Of a stretch of 64,000 bases of DNA, positions 41,726 through 49,332 are shown in pieces (the stretch's first letter is position 1; every line of letters begins with the position of its first letter). The position numbers and the translations under genes were made by a program. The notes under the pieces were generated by a model. That model was not told the origin of the DNA, did not search any database, and saw only the letters and a list, made by a program, of their open reading frames with translations. Location: assembly GCF_040675855.1 (NCBI RefSeq), contig NZ_JBEGIK010000001.1, positions 682,001-746,000 of the forward strand, in the 5' to 3' direction. This DNA is from Microbacterium sp. LWH3-1.2. Lineage in GTDB: Bacteria > Actinomycetota > Actinomycetes > Actinomycetales > Microbacteriaceae.

Positions 41726-42990
41726 TCCGCTGCCGGAGGAGTGCAGACCGCGAGGGTGTCGATCGCTGCGTGGTACTGCTCAGCGGTCCAGGGAAGGCCT
41801 GCCTCGGGCGCCGTCTCGCCCGCCGACGCGGGCGTCTTCGAGGCGATCGCCGCCAGCTCCCACGCCAGGTACTCGCCCACGGCAGCGTCGGCCGCGGAGT
41901 TGTTGAGTACGAGGGCCACCGTCAGACCCGTCGTGGGGTCTGCGAAGGCCGCGGTGATGTAGCCCGGCATCTTGCCGTACTGGCCGATGAGCGATCCCGC
42001 GATCAGCGCACCACCGTCCGCGGCGTACCACGACGGGCCATCGGCGGCGACCGCGACCGGTGCGTTGAATCGGTCGTCGTCCTCGACGAGGGAACCCGAC
42101 GCCAGAGACTGCACGTAGCGTCCGAGATCGTGGATGTCGGTGACCACCCCCGCGTCGGTGAAGCCGCTGCTCGACGAGGCCGCGGTCATATCGAGCGGCT
42201 GCGCGCAGTCGAGGGCGCCCTCGGCGTTGTTGACCGACTGCCCGCCCTGGAGCACGCCCGAGGAGGGCAGCTCACCGAGCGCGGTGGCGTCGAGCCCGAG
42301 CGGATCGGCGACGTAGCCGCGGATGAGGTCGGCGGCCGTCTGCTCGGTCGCGCGCTGCAGCGCGAGGCCGAGCAGCACGTACCCGGCATCGGAGTCGCGA
42401 TAGGCGACGCCCGGGTCGCTCGTGCGCGGCTGGCCGAGGCCGAAGCTCGCCAGGTAGCGCGGGTCCCACACCCGGTCGGGGTTCGAGAGCCACGACGAGT
42501 ACAGCTGGCCGGCGTAGGAGCCGATGCCGGACGTCCCGTCGCAGAGCTCGATGAGCGTCACGTCCTTCAGGTCCGGCACGCCCGAGACATACTCGGTGAT
42601 GCTGTCGTCGAGCTCCACCTCGCCCTCGGCAGCGGCCTCGAAGAGCACGTCGCACGTCATGGCGCGCGTCACCTTGCCGGCGCGGAACACCAGATCGTCA
42701 GTGACCTCGCCGCCGCCGTCGGGCCGTTGGGTGCCGAGGCCTGCGACCCAGCTGCCGCTCCACGGCGCCCAGACGCCCACGATCGCGCCGGATGACCCGG
42801 TCACACCCATCGCGTGGGTGACGGCATCCGTCAGCTGCTGCACGGTCTCATCGGCGAAAGCCGCGGTCGTCTGAGGGGGCACATCAGGCTGGATGTCGCC
42901 TTCGAACGAGCACCCGGCGAGGAGCAGCGCGGACGTCATGGCACCGGCGAGCACCGCGATGGCGCGTCGATGTGTGGAGCGGGTCCGCAT
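41722..42990 (-). CDS. Serine-hydrolase-like lipoprotein lacking the SxxK motif
   Basis: A 422-residue lipoprotein (lipobox LLAGC, Cys about residue 27) with the fold of class C beta-lactamase-like/DD-peptidase serine hydrolases. At the active site, where the family has FxIGSVTKxFT, this protein reads FRAGKVTRAMT: Ser is Lys and Lys is Arg. The YxN motif is YRD (AYRDSDAGYVLLG) and the HTSG loop is CDGTSG. It is thus probably not a hydrolase but a binding or sensing relative. ATG 42990 was chosen for its signal peptide MRTRSTHRR. Confidence 0.85.
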   Translation of the reverse strand: MRTRSTHRRAIAVLAGAMTSALLLAGCSFEGDIQPDVPPQTTAAFADETVQQLTDAVTHAMGVTGSSGAIVGVWAPWSGSWVAGLGTQRPDGGGEVTDDLVFRAGKVTRAMTCDVLFEAAAEGEVELDDSITEYVSGVPDLKDVTLIELCDGTSGIGSYAGQLYSSWLSNPDRVWDPRYLASFGLGQPRTSDPGVAYRDSDAGYVLLGLALQRATEQTAADLIRGYVADPLGLDATALGELPSSGVLQGGQSVNNAEGALDCAQPLDMTAASSSSGFTDAGVVTDIHDLGRYVQSLASGSLVEDDDRFNAPVAVAADGPSWYAADGGALIAGSLIGQYGKMPGYITAAFADPTTGLTVALVLNNSAADAAVGEYLAWELAAIASKTPASAGETAPEAGLPWTAEQYHAAIDTLAVCTPPAAE

Positions 42991-43070
42991 TCTCACCCCC
43001 CGATGATCGTGCAATGAATTCAAACACACCATCGCCGCCTGCGTTGAACGGTGATCCGTAGGGTGAAGTC

Positions 43071-43397
43071 ATGACGCACCTCTTCGACGATGCCGCCCTG
43101 ACCGGGGTGCTCGGCCACATGAACGGCGACCACGCCGGCGACAACCTCCTGATCTCGCGCGCATTCGCCGCGGACGCGGGAGTCGCGGATGCCGAGATCA
43201 GCGCTGCGACGATGACCGGGTTCGACGGCGATCAGGGTGTCTGGCAGGCGACGCTCGACGACGGCACGACCGCGGAGATCGCGGTGCCGTGGCCGACTGG
43301 TCCGATCACGGAGCGCCGCGAGGTGCGACGCGAGATCGTCGCGCTGTACGACGAGGCGTGCCGCCGCCTCGGAATCGAGCCCCGGCCGCACGCGTAG
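43071..43397 (+). CDS. DUF2470 domain protein
   Basis: A 108-residue protein that is essentially one DUF2470 domain (LTGVLGHMNGDHAGDNLLISRAFA, with the conserved HMNxDH motif). In HugZ-type heme-utilisation proteins this domain is fused to a split barrel and contributes heme contacts. Here it is free-standing and directly upstream of a heme oxygenase gene, suggesting a shared role in heme iron use. Confidence 0.85.
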   Translation: MTHLFDDAALTGVLGHMNGDHAGDNLLISRAFAADAGVADAEISAATMTGFDGDQGVWQATLDDGTTAEIAVPWPTGPITERREVRREIVALYDEACRRLGIEPRPHA

Positions 43398-43408
43398 GGA
43401 AATTGGGG

Positions 43409-43436
43409 TTAGGTTCGCCTTATCTTCAGTTAGCAT
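43409..43436 (+). promoter_or_regulatory. DtxR/IdeR-like iron box and promoter of heme oxygenase
   Basis: TTAGGTTCGCCTTATCTTC at 43409-43427 matches 14 of 19 positions of the actinobacterial DtxR/IdeR box (TTAGGTTAGCCTAACCTAA). TAGCAT at 43431-43436 fits a -10, placing the start of transcription at or near the heme oxygenase ATG (43443); the box would cover the promoter. Repression when iron is plentiful is inferred. Confidence 0.65.
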
Positions 43437-43442
43437 GAAGGT

Positions 43443-44105
43443 ATGAGCGACCCGATCCCGTTCTCCGCCGCGCTGCGCGAGCGCTCCAGCAGCTCGCATT
43501 CGTCGAGCGAGCACTCCGGCTTCATGGCGGACCTCATGAAGGGCGAGGGCACCCGCGAGGACTACGTCGCCCTCGTCGTCCAGCACTGGTTCATCTACGA
43601 GGCACTCGAGCGCACCGCCGGCCGGATGCGCAACGACCCGGTCGCAGCCGTGTTCATCTCCGACAAGCTCACGCGCCTTCCGGCGCTCGAGGCCGACCTC
43701 GAGTTCCTGGTCGGGCCCGACTGGCGCGACCGCATCGAGCCGCTGCCGACGACCCGCCGTTACGTCGACCGCATCAACGAGGTCGGCGCGACGTGGGCGG
43801 GCGGCTTCGTCGCCCACCACTACACGCGCTACCTCGGCGACCTGTCGGGCGGCCAGTTCATCGGGCGCCTGATGGCGCGCCGCTTCGGCTTCGACACGAA
43901 CGGCATCGGGTTCTACCTGTTCGACGACATCGCCGACCCGAAGGCCTTCAAAGACGTCTACCGCGAGCAGCTCGACGCCGCCCCGTGGGATGCCACGGAG
44001 CAGGAGCGCGTGATCGAAGAGGTGCTGCTCGCCTACCGCTTCAACACCGAGCTCTTCGAGGATCTCGCGACCGCCAAGGCCGCCCATGCCTCGCACGTCG
44101 CCTGA
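43443..44105 (+). CDS. hmuO: Biliverdin-producing heme oxygenase
   Basis: A 220-residue heme oxygenase that opens heme to biliverdin, CO and free iron. The proximal His is His19 in SSSSHSSSEHSGFMADLMKG, aligning with His20 of Corynebacterium HmuO, and the distal helix is YLGDLSGGQFIGRLM. FVAHHYTRYLGDLSGGQ is the family signature. An iron box covers its promoter. Electron donor not evident nearby; the DUF2470 gene is upstream. Confidence 0.93.
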   Translation: MSDPIPFSAALRERSSSSHSSSEHSGFMADLMKGEGTREDYVALVVQHWFIYEALERTAGRMRNDPVAAVFISDKLTRLPALEADLEFLVGPDWRDRIEPLPTTRRYVDRINEVGATWAGGFVAHHYTRYLGDLSGGQFIGRLMARRFGFDTNGIGFYLFDDIADPKAFKDVYREQLDAAPWDATEQERVIEEVLLAYRFNTELFEDLATAKAAHASHVA

Positions 44106-44109
44106 CGGG

Positions 44110-45474
44110 TCAGGCGACCGGCGTCCCGCGCACCGCGGACGCCATGAACCGCCGCACGTCGGGGTCGACCTGGATGTCGCGCGGCCGCAGCGGGCGTGAC
44201 AGGTAGAGGCCGTCGAGCGACGTCAGCCGCGACAGCGCGACGTAGGTCTGGCCGGGTGCGAAGGCCCCCGAACCTAGGTCGATGATCGCGCGGTCGTACG
44301 TCTTGCCCTGCGATTTGTGGATGGTGACGGCCCAGGCCAGCCGCAGCGGGAACTGCGTGAACTCGGCGACGATGTCGCGGGTGAGCTCCTTCGAGCCCGG
44401 GTTGTAGGAGTAGCGGTACTTCTCCCATACCGACGGCTCGACGTCGAACTCGTCGCCCTCCACGTCGACGCGCACGGTCTCGCCGGCGATGCGGGTGACG
44501 GTGCCGATCGTGCCGTTGACCCACCGCGGCGGCTCGCCGAAGGACTGGGTGTCGTTGCGCAGGAACATCACCTGGGCCCCGACCTTCAGCTTGAGCTCGA
44601 TGTCGGCCGGGTAGGCGGCATCCCCTCGTCCGAAGTCGCCGTTGACCTCCGCCATCGCCGTCTGCTCGCGGCCCACCAGCTCGTTGAGGTGCCGCCGGTT
44701 GATGTTGTTGACGATGTCGTTGCGGGTCGCCAGCGTGATGACCGGATGCTCGCCGTCGAGGGGATCCGGGGGAGTGCGCGCGCCGGTGCTGTTGAGCACC
44801 TCGGCGATGTCGGCCGTCACCCGGCCGTACCGCACCGCGTTGAGCATCGCCTTGAAAGCGGGATCGGACTGCCGATGGATATCGACCAGCTCGCGGATGT
44901 TGAGTTCGGCCCCGTACGACCCGACATCGAGGATGCCGTCGGCCTGGGCCTCGCCCACCCACACCTTGGCGTCGAAGAACCAGAACGACCGGTAGTGGTC
45001 CCGAACGTAGCGCAGCTCGTCGCCGCGCGGCGGCACGGGCGCCAGCTGGTACGGATCGCCGAACATGACGATCTGCGTGCCGCCGAACGGCTCTCCGCGT
45101 CGGCCGCGTGCCTTGCGCAGGGACCGGTCGATCGCGTCCATGAGGTCGGCGTTGACCATCGAGATCTCGTCGATCACGAGCGTGTCGATCGCATTGAGGA
45201 GCTTCCGGGTCGCGTCCGACTGGTCCTCGTCGTGCGAGCCGATGATGCCGAGGGGCAGCTTGAAGAGCGAGTGGATCGTCTGGCCCTCGACGTTGAGCGC
45301 CGCGACGCCGGTCGGGGCGCACACCGCGATCTGCTTGTTGGTGTTCCACGCGAGGTGCTGCAGCAGCGTCGACTTGCCGGTGCCCGCGCGCCCGGTCACG
45401 AACACGTGCTCGCGGGTGTCTTCGATGAGCCGGAACAGCGCCTCCTGCTCGGCAGACAGAGGCGGAGTGTTCAC
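44110..45474 (-). CDS. Pif1/RecD-type ATP-dependent DNA helicase
   Basis: A 454-residue SF1B helicase. Walker A GRAGTGKST (residues 28-36), Walker B VIDEISM (about 100-106), the CAPTGVAALNVEGQTIHSLF block and the C-terminal TIHKSQGKTYDRAIIDLG (motif V/VI) with FAPGQTYVALSRLTSL are typical of Pif1-like helicases. It likely unwinds DNA 5'-3' in repair or recombination. Converges on the heme oxygenase gene with four bases between stops. A short frame with coding bias lies just upstream. Confidence 0.92.
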   Translation of the reverse strand: MNTPPLSAEQEALFRLIEDTREHVFVTGRAGTGKSTLLQHLAWNTNKQIAVCAPTGVAALNVEGQTIHSLFKLPLGIIGSHDEDQSDATRKLLNAIDTLVIDEISMVNADLMDAIDRSLRKARGRRGEPFGGTQIVMFGDPYQLAPVPPRGDELRYVRDHYRSFWFFDAKVWVGEAQADGILDVGSYGAELNIRELVDIHRQSDPAFKAMLNAVRYGRVTADIAEVLNSTGARTPPDPLDGEHPVITLATRNDIVNNINRRHLNELVGREQTAMAEVNGDFGRGDAAYPADIELKLKVGAQVMFLRNDTQSFGEPPRWVNGTIGTVTRIAGETVRVDVEGDEFDVEPSVWEKYRYSYNPGSKELTRDIVAEFTQFPLRLAWAVTIHKSQGKTYDRAIIDLGSGAFAPGQTYVALSRLTSLDGLYLSRPLRPRDIQVDPDVRRFMASAVRGTPVA

Positions 45475-45483
45475 CGAATCATG

Positions 45484-45603
45484 TTAACGAGCGGATGCCG
45501 CCTCCCGGCCCTGCGCGCCGCGATCGGTGGAGACCGGCTCGCTCTCCACAGGCGGCTCCGCCTCCCGCCACGCCGCGGTGCCGGCGACGACCTCGTCCAT
45601 CAT
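45484..45603 (-). CDS. Short conserved-looking frame upstream of helicase, 39 aa
   Basis: A 39-codon frame (MMDEVVAGTAAWREAEPPVE…) with third positions almost all G or C, ending 10 bases before the helicase GTG. Protein-like composition continues upstream in the same frame (SAPTTCPRFRA) to about 45650, but no start codon occurs there, while a strong AAGAGAGGTGATC Shine-Dalgarno-like string is at about 45637-45649. The gene may therefore have lost its start, use a rare one, or be coupled to the helicase. Confidence 0.4.
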   Translation of the reverse strand: MMDEVVAGTAAWREAEPPVESEPVSTDRGAQGREAASAR

Positions 45604-46331
45604 CGCCCGGAACCGGGGGCAGGTCGTCGGTGCCGACTGATCACCTCTCTTGACACCACCCGCTCACCGGACCATCGTCATCTCAAGGGGGTAGAGCAAT
45701 GACGCGGTCTCCTGAACACAGCAGTCAGCGCGTGAGCACGAATGCTCCGACACCACGACCCAGCGCGGCAGCACACAGGGTTCGAGCCGATTCTCCCGAC
45801 CCGCCGCAGGCAGTCCGTCGGTGGGACTATCCCGCACACGCGACCAGACCCGCCGAGCGCCACGAGTAGCGGTCTCGTCGCGCCCGGGCCCTGGGCTGCC
45901 CGCAAGCGGCGCCGACCTCGTCGAATATGCCGGGCCTGACCGATCCTCCACCGGGCGGCGAACGCTCTCCGCGCCATCGGCGTGCATCAGGCCCTGTCGT
46001 GATCCGCGACAACGCGAGCGGCCGATGGTGTGACCGCCGATCAGCGCCGACCCTGCGTATCGCCGCCGCCCGATCAGGGCGGGCTACGGTGCGGTTCTGG
46101 ATCAGACGCTCGGCGTCATGTTCGGTTAGTCAGGCAGCGTCTGGGATCGCCGGTGCCTCTGCGCGCCGGGAGTAGGAACGCCGCAAGCAGAACCGTGAGC
46201 AGCGGATCCGCTCCGCACACCCGAAGCCTGGCACGCGCCCACGCGTCCGGGGCGTGAACCCGAGTGGACTGCCAGTCCACAACTTCGCGTTCCACAGGGG
46301 CCTCCCGGCCACGCTTTCCTAGACTGGGCGC
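45604..46331. other. No convincing gene (728 bases)
   Basis: Frames on both strands lack the third-position G/C bias of the neighbours. A 56-codon plus-strand frame at 45699-45869 has a ribosome-binding-like AGGGGG but ordinary, noncoding codon use. A small hairpin GTGGACT-GCC-AGTCCAC lies at 46264-46280 and the palindrome AGCGGATCCGCT at 46201-46212. Could be a promoter region, decayed gene or unrecognised RNA. Confidence 0.5.
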
Positions 46332-47492
46332 GTGGACCGGGGGGCTGTGAACACGTCGCCGGGCGGCGCGAGTGCGTCTCCGGCCACTCCTGCGACCCCT
46401 GAGACCCCCGCGGCGACCCCGGAGGGCGCGGTCATCCGACCACCCGTCAAAGGGCGGCCCCGCCGCCGTCTCGCGCTCGATCTCACGCTGCTCGGCATCG
46501 TCGGCGTGCTCCTCCTCGGCGCCGCACTCGCGGCGTGGGGGGTCATTCAGCGGGAGTACTACAGCCCCAAGGCGTTCGTCGAAGGCTACGTGCAGCTGCT
46601 CGCCGAGGGGCGCGCGGCCGACGCGCTCGCGGTGCCCGGTGTCGCCGTGACCTCCGTCGAGCTCGAAGCGGCGGGTCTGCCGCCGACGGCGTCCGAGGCG
46701 CTGCTGCGCAGCTCCGCCCTCGCCCCCATCCGCGATGCGCATGTCGTCTCGCAGGAACCGGACGGCGACGTCACGCACGTCACCATCGAGTACACGGCGC
46801 GCGGCCACGACGGCCGCACGACGTTCTCGGTCGAGCAGGACGGCTCCATCGGCCTCGCGCCGACGTGGCGTTTCGCGAAGAGCCCGCTCGCGGTCATGAA
46901 CCTCGGCGTCACGGGCTCGATGGTCTTCGATGTGAACGGCTTCGAGATCGACAAGCGTCAAGTGTCACCGGACGGGGCGGATGCCGACCCGGCCGCCCCC
47001 GTCTCGCTCCTCGTCTTCTCGCCCGGGCTGTACTCGGTGTCGGTCGACACCGCGATCTCGAGCACGCCGGGCGTCGCCGTCCTCTCCGACAGCCCGTTCC
47101 GCGCGATCCCGGTGAATGTCGTCGCTCAGCCCACCGAGAAGTTCCTCAGCGTGGTCCAGGAGAAGGTCGAGGAGTTCCTCACCTCCTGCGCGACGCAAGA
47201 GGTGCTGCAGCCGACGGCGTGCCCGTTCGGCTTCTTCGTCGAGGACCGCATTACCTCGCTGCCGAAGTGGTCCATCACCCAGCAGCCGACGGTCGCGGTC
47301 GAGCCCGCCGGCGCCGGCTGGTCGATCCTCGCCAGCGAGGCCGTCGCCCACATCGATGTCGGCATCCGCTCTCTCTTCGACGGTCGCGTGCGCGCCGTCA
47401 GCGAGGACGTCCCCTTCATCGTCAAGGGCACGATCACCGTGCGCCCCGACGGCGCCGCGACCATCGTGGTGACCGGTCCCGACACGAGGTAG
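46332..47492 (+). CDS. Hypothetical single-helix membrane protein
   Basis: A 386-residue protein of unknown function. A Pro/Thr/Ala-rich cytoplasmic tail (residues 1-45) is followed by one membrane helix (LDLTLLGIVGVLLLGAALAAWGVI, about 48-71) and a long extracytoplasmic part with several beta-like segments (for example TWRFAKSPLAVMNLGVTGS and LLVFSPGLYSVSVDT) and a cysteine pair (SCATQEVLQPTAC). Start at GTG 46332. Alone between the empty region and the SulP gene. Confidence 0.7.
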   Translation: MDRGAVNTSPGGASASPATPATPETPAATPEGAVIRPPVKGRPRRRLALDLTLLGIVGVLLLGAALAAWGVIQREYYSPKAFVEGYVQLLAEGRAADALAVPGVAVTSVELEAAGLPPTASEALLRSSALAPIRDAHVVSQEPDGDVTHVTIEYTARGHDGRTTFSVEQDGSIGLAPTWRFAKSPLAVMNLGVTGSMVFDVNGFEIDKRQVSPDGADADPAAPVSLLVFSPGLYSVSVDTAISSTPGVAVLSDSPFRAIPVNVVAQPTEKFLSVVQEKVEEFLTSCATQEVLQPTACPFGFFVEDRITSLPKWSITQQPTVAVEPAGAGWSILASEAVAHIDVGIRSLFDGRVRAVSEDVPFIVKGTITVRPDGAATIVVTGPDTR

Positions 47493-47534
47493 CACCCGCC
47501 CGCTTCGCGCGGACGGGCCTTTCCGCCAGGATGG

Positions 47535-49331
47535 GTGCCGGGGTCGATGATGAGGTCGATGAAAGGCATCGCGCGCTGGGTTCCCGCCGTCGCGGTCGCA
47601 CGCGAGTACAAGCGCGCGTGGCTGTGGCCCGACGTACGGGCCGGCATCGTCGTGACCGCGTTGCTGATCCCCGCGGGCATGGGGTACGCCGAGGTCGCCG
47701 GCCTGCCGCCGGTGACCGGACTTTACGCCACGATCGTGCCGCTGCTCGCGTACGCCGTCTTCGGGCCGTCGCGGGTATTGGTGCTCGGGCCGGACTCGTC
47801 GCTCGCGCCCATCATCGCGGCGGCGGTCCTGCCCCTCGCGCTCGGCGATGAGACTCAGGCCGTCGCGCTCGCGGGGCTGCTGGCGATCATGGTCGGCGCG
47901 CTGCTGCTGATCGGCGGGCTCGTGCACCTGGGCTTCGTGACCGACCTCCTGTCGAAGCCCATCCGCGTCGGCTACCTGAACGCGATCGCGGTCATCGTCA
48001 TCCTGTCGCAGCTGCCGAAGCTGCTGGGGTTCTCGGTGGACGCGCCGACGCTGTGGCAGGGCGCCGTCGGGATCGCCGAAGCGATCGCTGCGGGAGGGAT
48101 CGACCCCGTGGCAACCGCGTTCGGCGTCGGCTCCCTCGTCGTGATCTTCGCGCTGCGCGCGCTGCGCTCGCGCGTGCCCGGCACGCTCGTCGTGGTGGTG
48201 CTGTCCATGGTGCTCGTCGCGATCCTGGGTCTTGCGTCCGCGATCGCCGTCGTCGGCGCCCTTCCGCAGGGGCTCCCCGCGCCCGCACTCGCCGGACTGG
48301 AGTGGACGGACGTCGTCTCTCTGGCCCTGCCCGCCGCCGGCATCGCCCTCATCGCGTTCACCGACACCGCGGTGCTGTCCCGCACCTTCGCCGCCCGCCG
48401 CGGCGACAGCGTCAGCGGCAGCCAGGAGATGGCGGCGCTGGGCGTGGCGAACCTGGCCGGCGGCGCGCTGGGCGGCTTCCCGGTCTCGGGGTCGTCGTCG
48501 CGGACTCCGGTCGCCGAGCAGGCAGGCGCCCGCACGCAGCTGACGGGCGTCGTCGGCGCCGTCCTGCTCATCGTATTCATCCTCGTGCTGCCGGACCTCA
48601 CGCGATTCCTCCCGTCGGCGACCCTCGCCGCCGTCGTCATCAGCGCAGCGATCAGCCTCATCGACGCGCGCGGCGTGGTGCGACTGGTGCGCATCAACGT
48701 CGTCGACGCGATTCTCTCCGCGGCCGCGTTCCTCGGCGTCCTCGTCTTCGGGGTTCTCGAGGGCATCGTCATCACGATCGGGCTGTCGTTCATCGCGTTC
48801 GTCAACCGCTCGTGGCGCCCGTACCGAGCAGAGCTCGGGCGCGTCGAAGGCCTGCGCGGCTACCACGACCTGTCGCGCAACCCCGAAGGGAAGAGGGTTC
48901 CCGGCGTCGTGATCGTGCGGTTCGACGCGCCGCTGTTCTTCGCGAACGGAGCGATCTTCGACGACTGGGTGCGCTCGCGCGTCCGCGCCGCCGGCCCTGC
49001 CGTGAGAACCGTCATCCTTGCCGCCGAGCCGATCACCGACATCGACACCACGGCCGCCGACGAGCTCGTCGAGCTCGACGATTACCTGCGGGCACGCGGC
49101 ATCCGTCTCATCATCGCCGAGATGAAGTCGCCGGTCGTCGACGCTCTCGCCCGCTACGGCCTCACCGAGCGGTTCACGCCCGATCGCTTCGCCCCGACCG
49201 TCGGCGCCGCCGTCGACGAGGTCACGGGCACGCTGCGCGGCGACATCGCCGGGACGAAATGGGATGCTGCGGCCGAATCGCCGCGCCGCGACGAGGGTGG
49301 CGACGAGCCCTTCGGAAGCGCGAAAGGGTAG
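47535..49331 (+). CDS. SulP-family inorganic anion transporter
   Basis: A 598-residue SLC26/SulP transporter: membrane domain of about 14 segments beginning WPDVRAGIVVTALLIPAGMGYAEVAGLPPVTGLYATIVPLLAYAVFGPSR (family signature), and a C-terminal cytoplasmic STAS domain (about residues 450-575; VVIVRFDAPLFFANGAIFDDW, DIDTTAADELVELDDYL). Substrates in bacteria include sulfate, bicarbonate and dicarboxylates. ATG 47547 or 47559 are in-frame alternatives to the GTG. Not linked to the sulfur block, so sulfate transport is only one possibility. Confidence 0.93.
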   Translation: MPGSMMRSMKGIARWVPAVAVAREYKRAWLWPDVRAGIVVTALLIPAGMGYAEVAGLPPVTGLYATIVPLLAYAVFGPSRVLVLGPDSSLAPIIAAAVLPLALGDETQAVALAGLLAIMVGALLLIGGLVHLGFVTDLLSKPIRVGYLNAIAVIVILSQLPKLLGFSVDAPTLWQGAVGIAEAIAAGGIDPVATAFGVGSLVVIFALRALRSRVPGTLVVVVLSMVLVAILGLASAIAVVGALPQGLPAPALAGLEWTDVVSLALPAAGIALIAFTDTAVLSRTFAARRGDSVSGSQEMAALGVANLAGGALGGFPVSGSSSRTPVAEQAGARTQLTGVVGAVLLIVFILVLPDLTRFLPSATLAAVVISAAISLIDARGVVRLVRINVVDAILSAAAFLGVLVFGVLEGIVITIGLSFIAFVNRSWRPYRAELGRVEGLRGYHDLSRNPEGKRVPGVVIVRFDAPLFFANGAIFDDWVRSRVRAAGPAVRTVILAAEPITDIDTTAADELVELDDYLRARGIRLIIAEMKSPVVDALARYGLTERFTPDRFAPTVGAAVDEVTGTLRGDIAGTKWDAAAESPRRDEGGDEPFGSAKG

Positions 49332-49332
49332 C

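Noticed and set aside
39776..41962. 728-residue plus-strand frame over the Gfo/Idh and EamA genes
   Set aside because: Covers two well-supported minus-strand genes; no recognisable domain and highly charged shadow composition.
45699..45869. 56-codon plus-strand frame with AGGGGG upstream
   Set aside because: Third positions are only about half G/C, unlike genuine genes here, and the composition (Ser/Pro/Arg/Thr) looks random.
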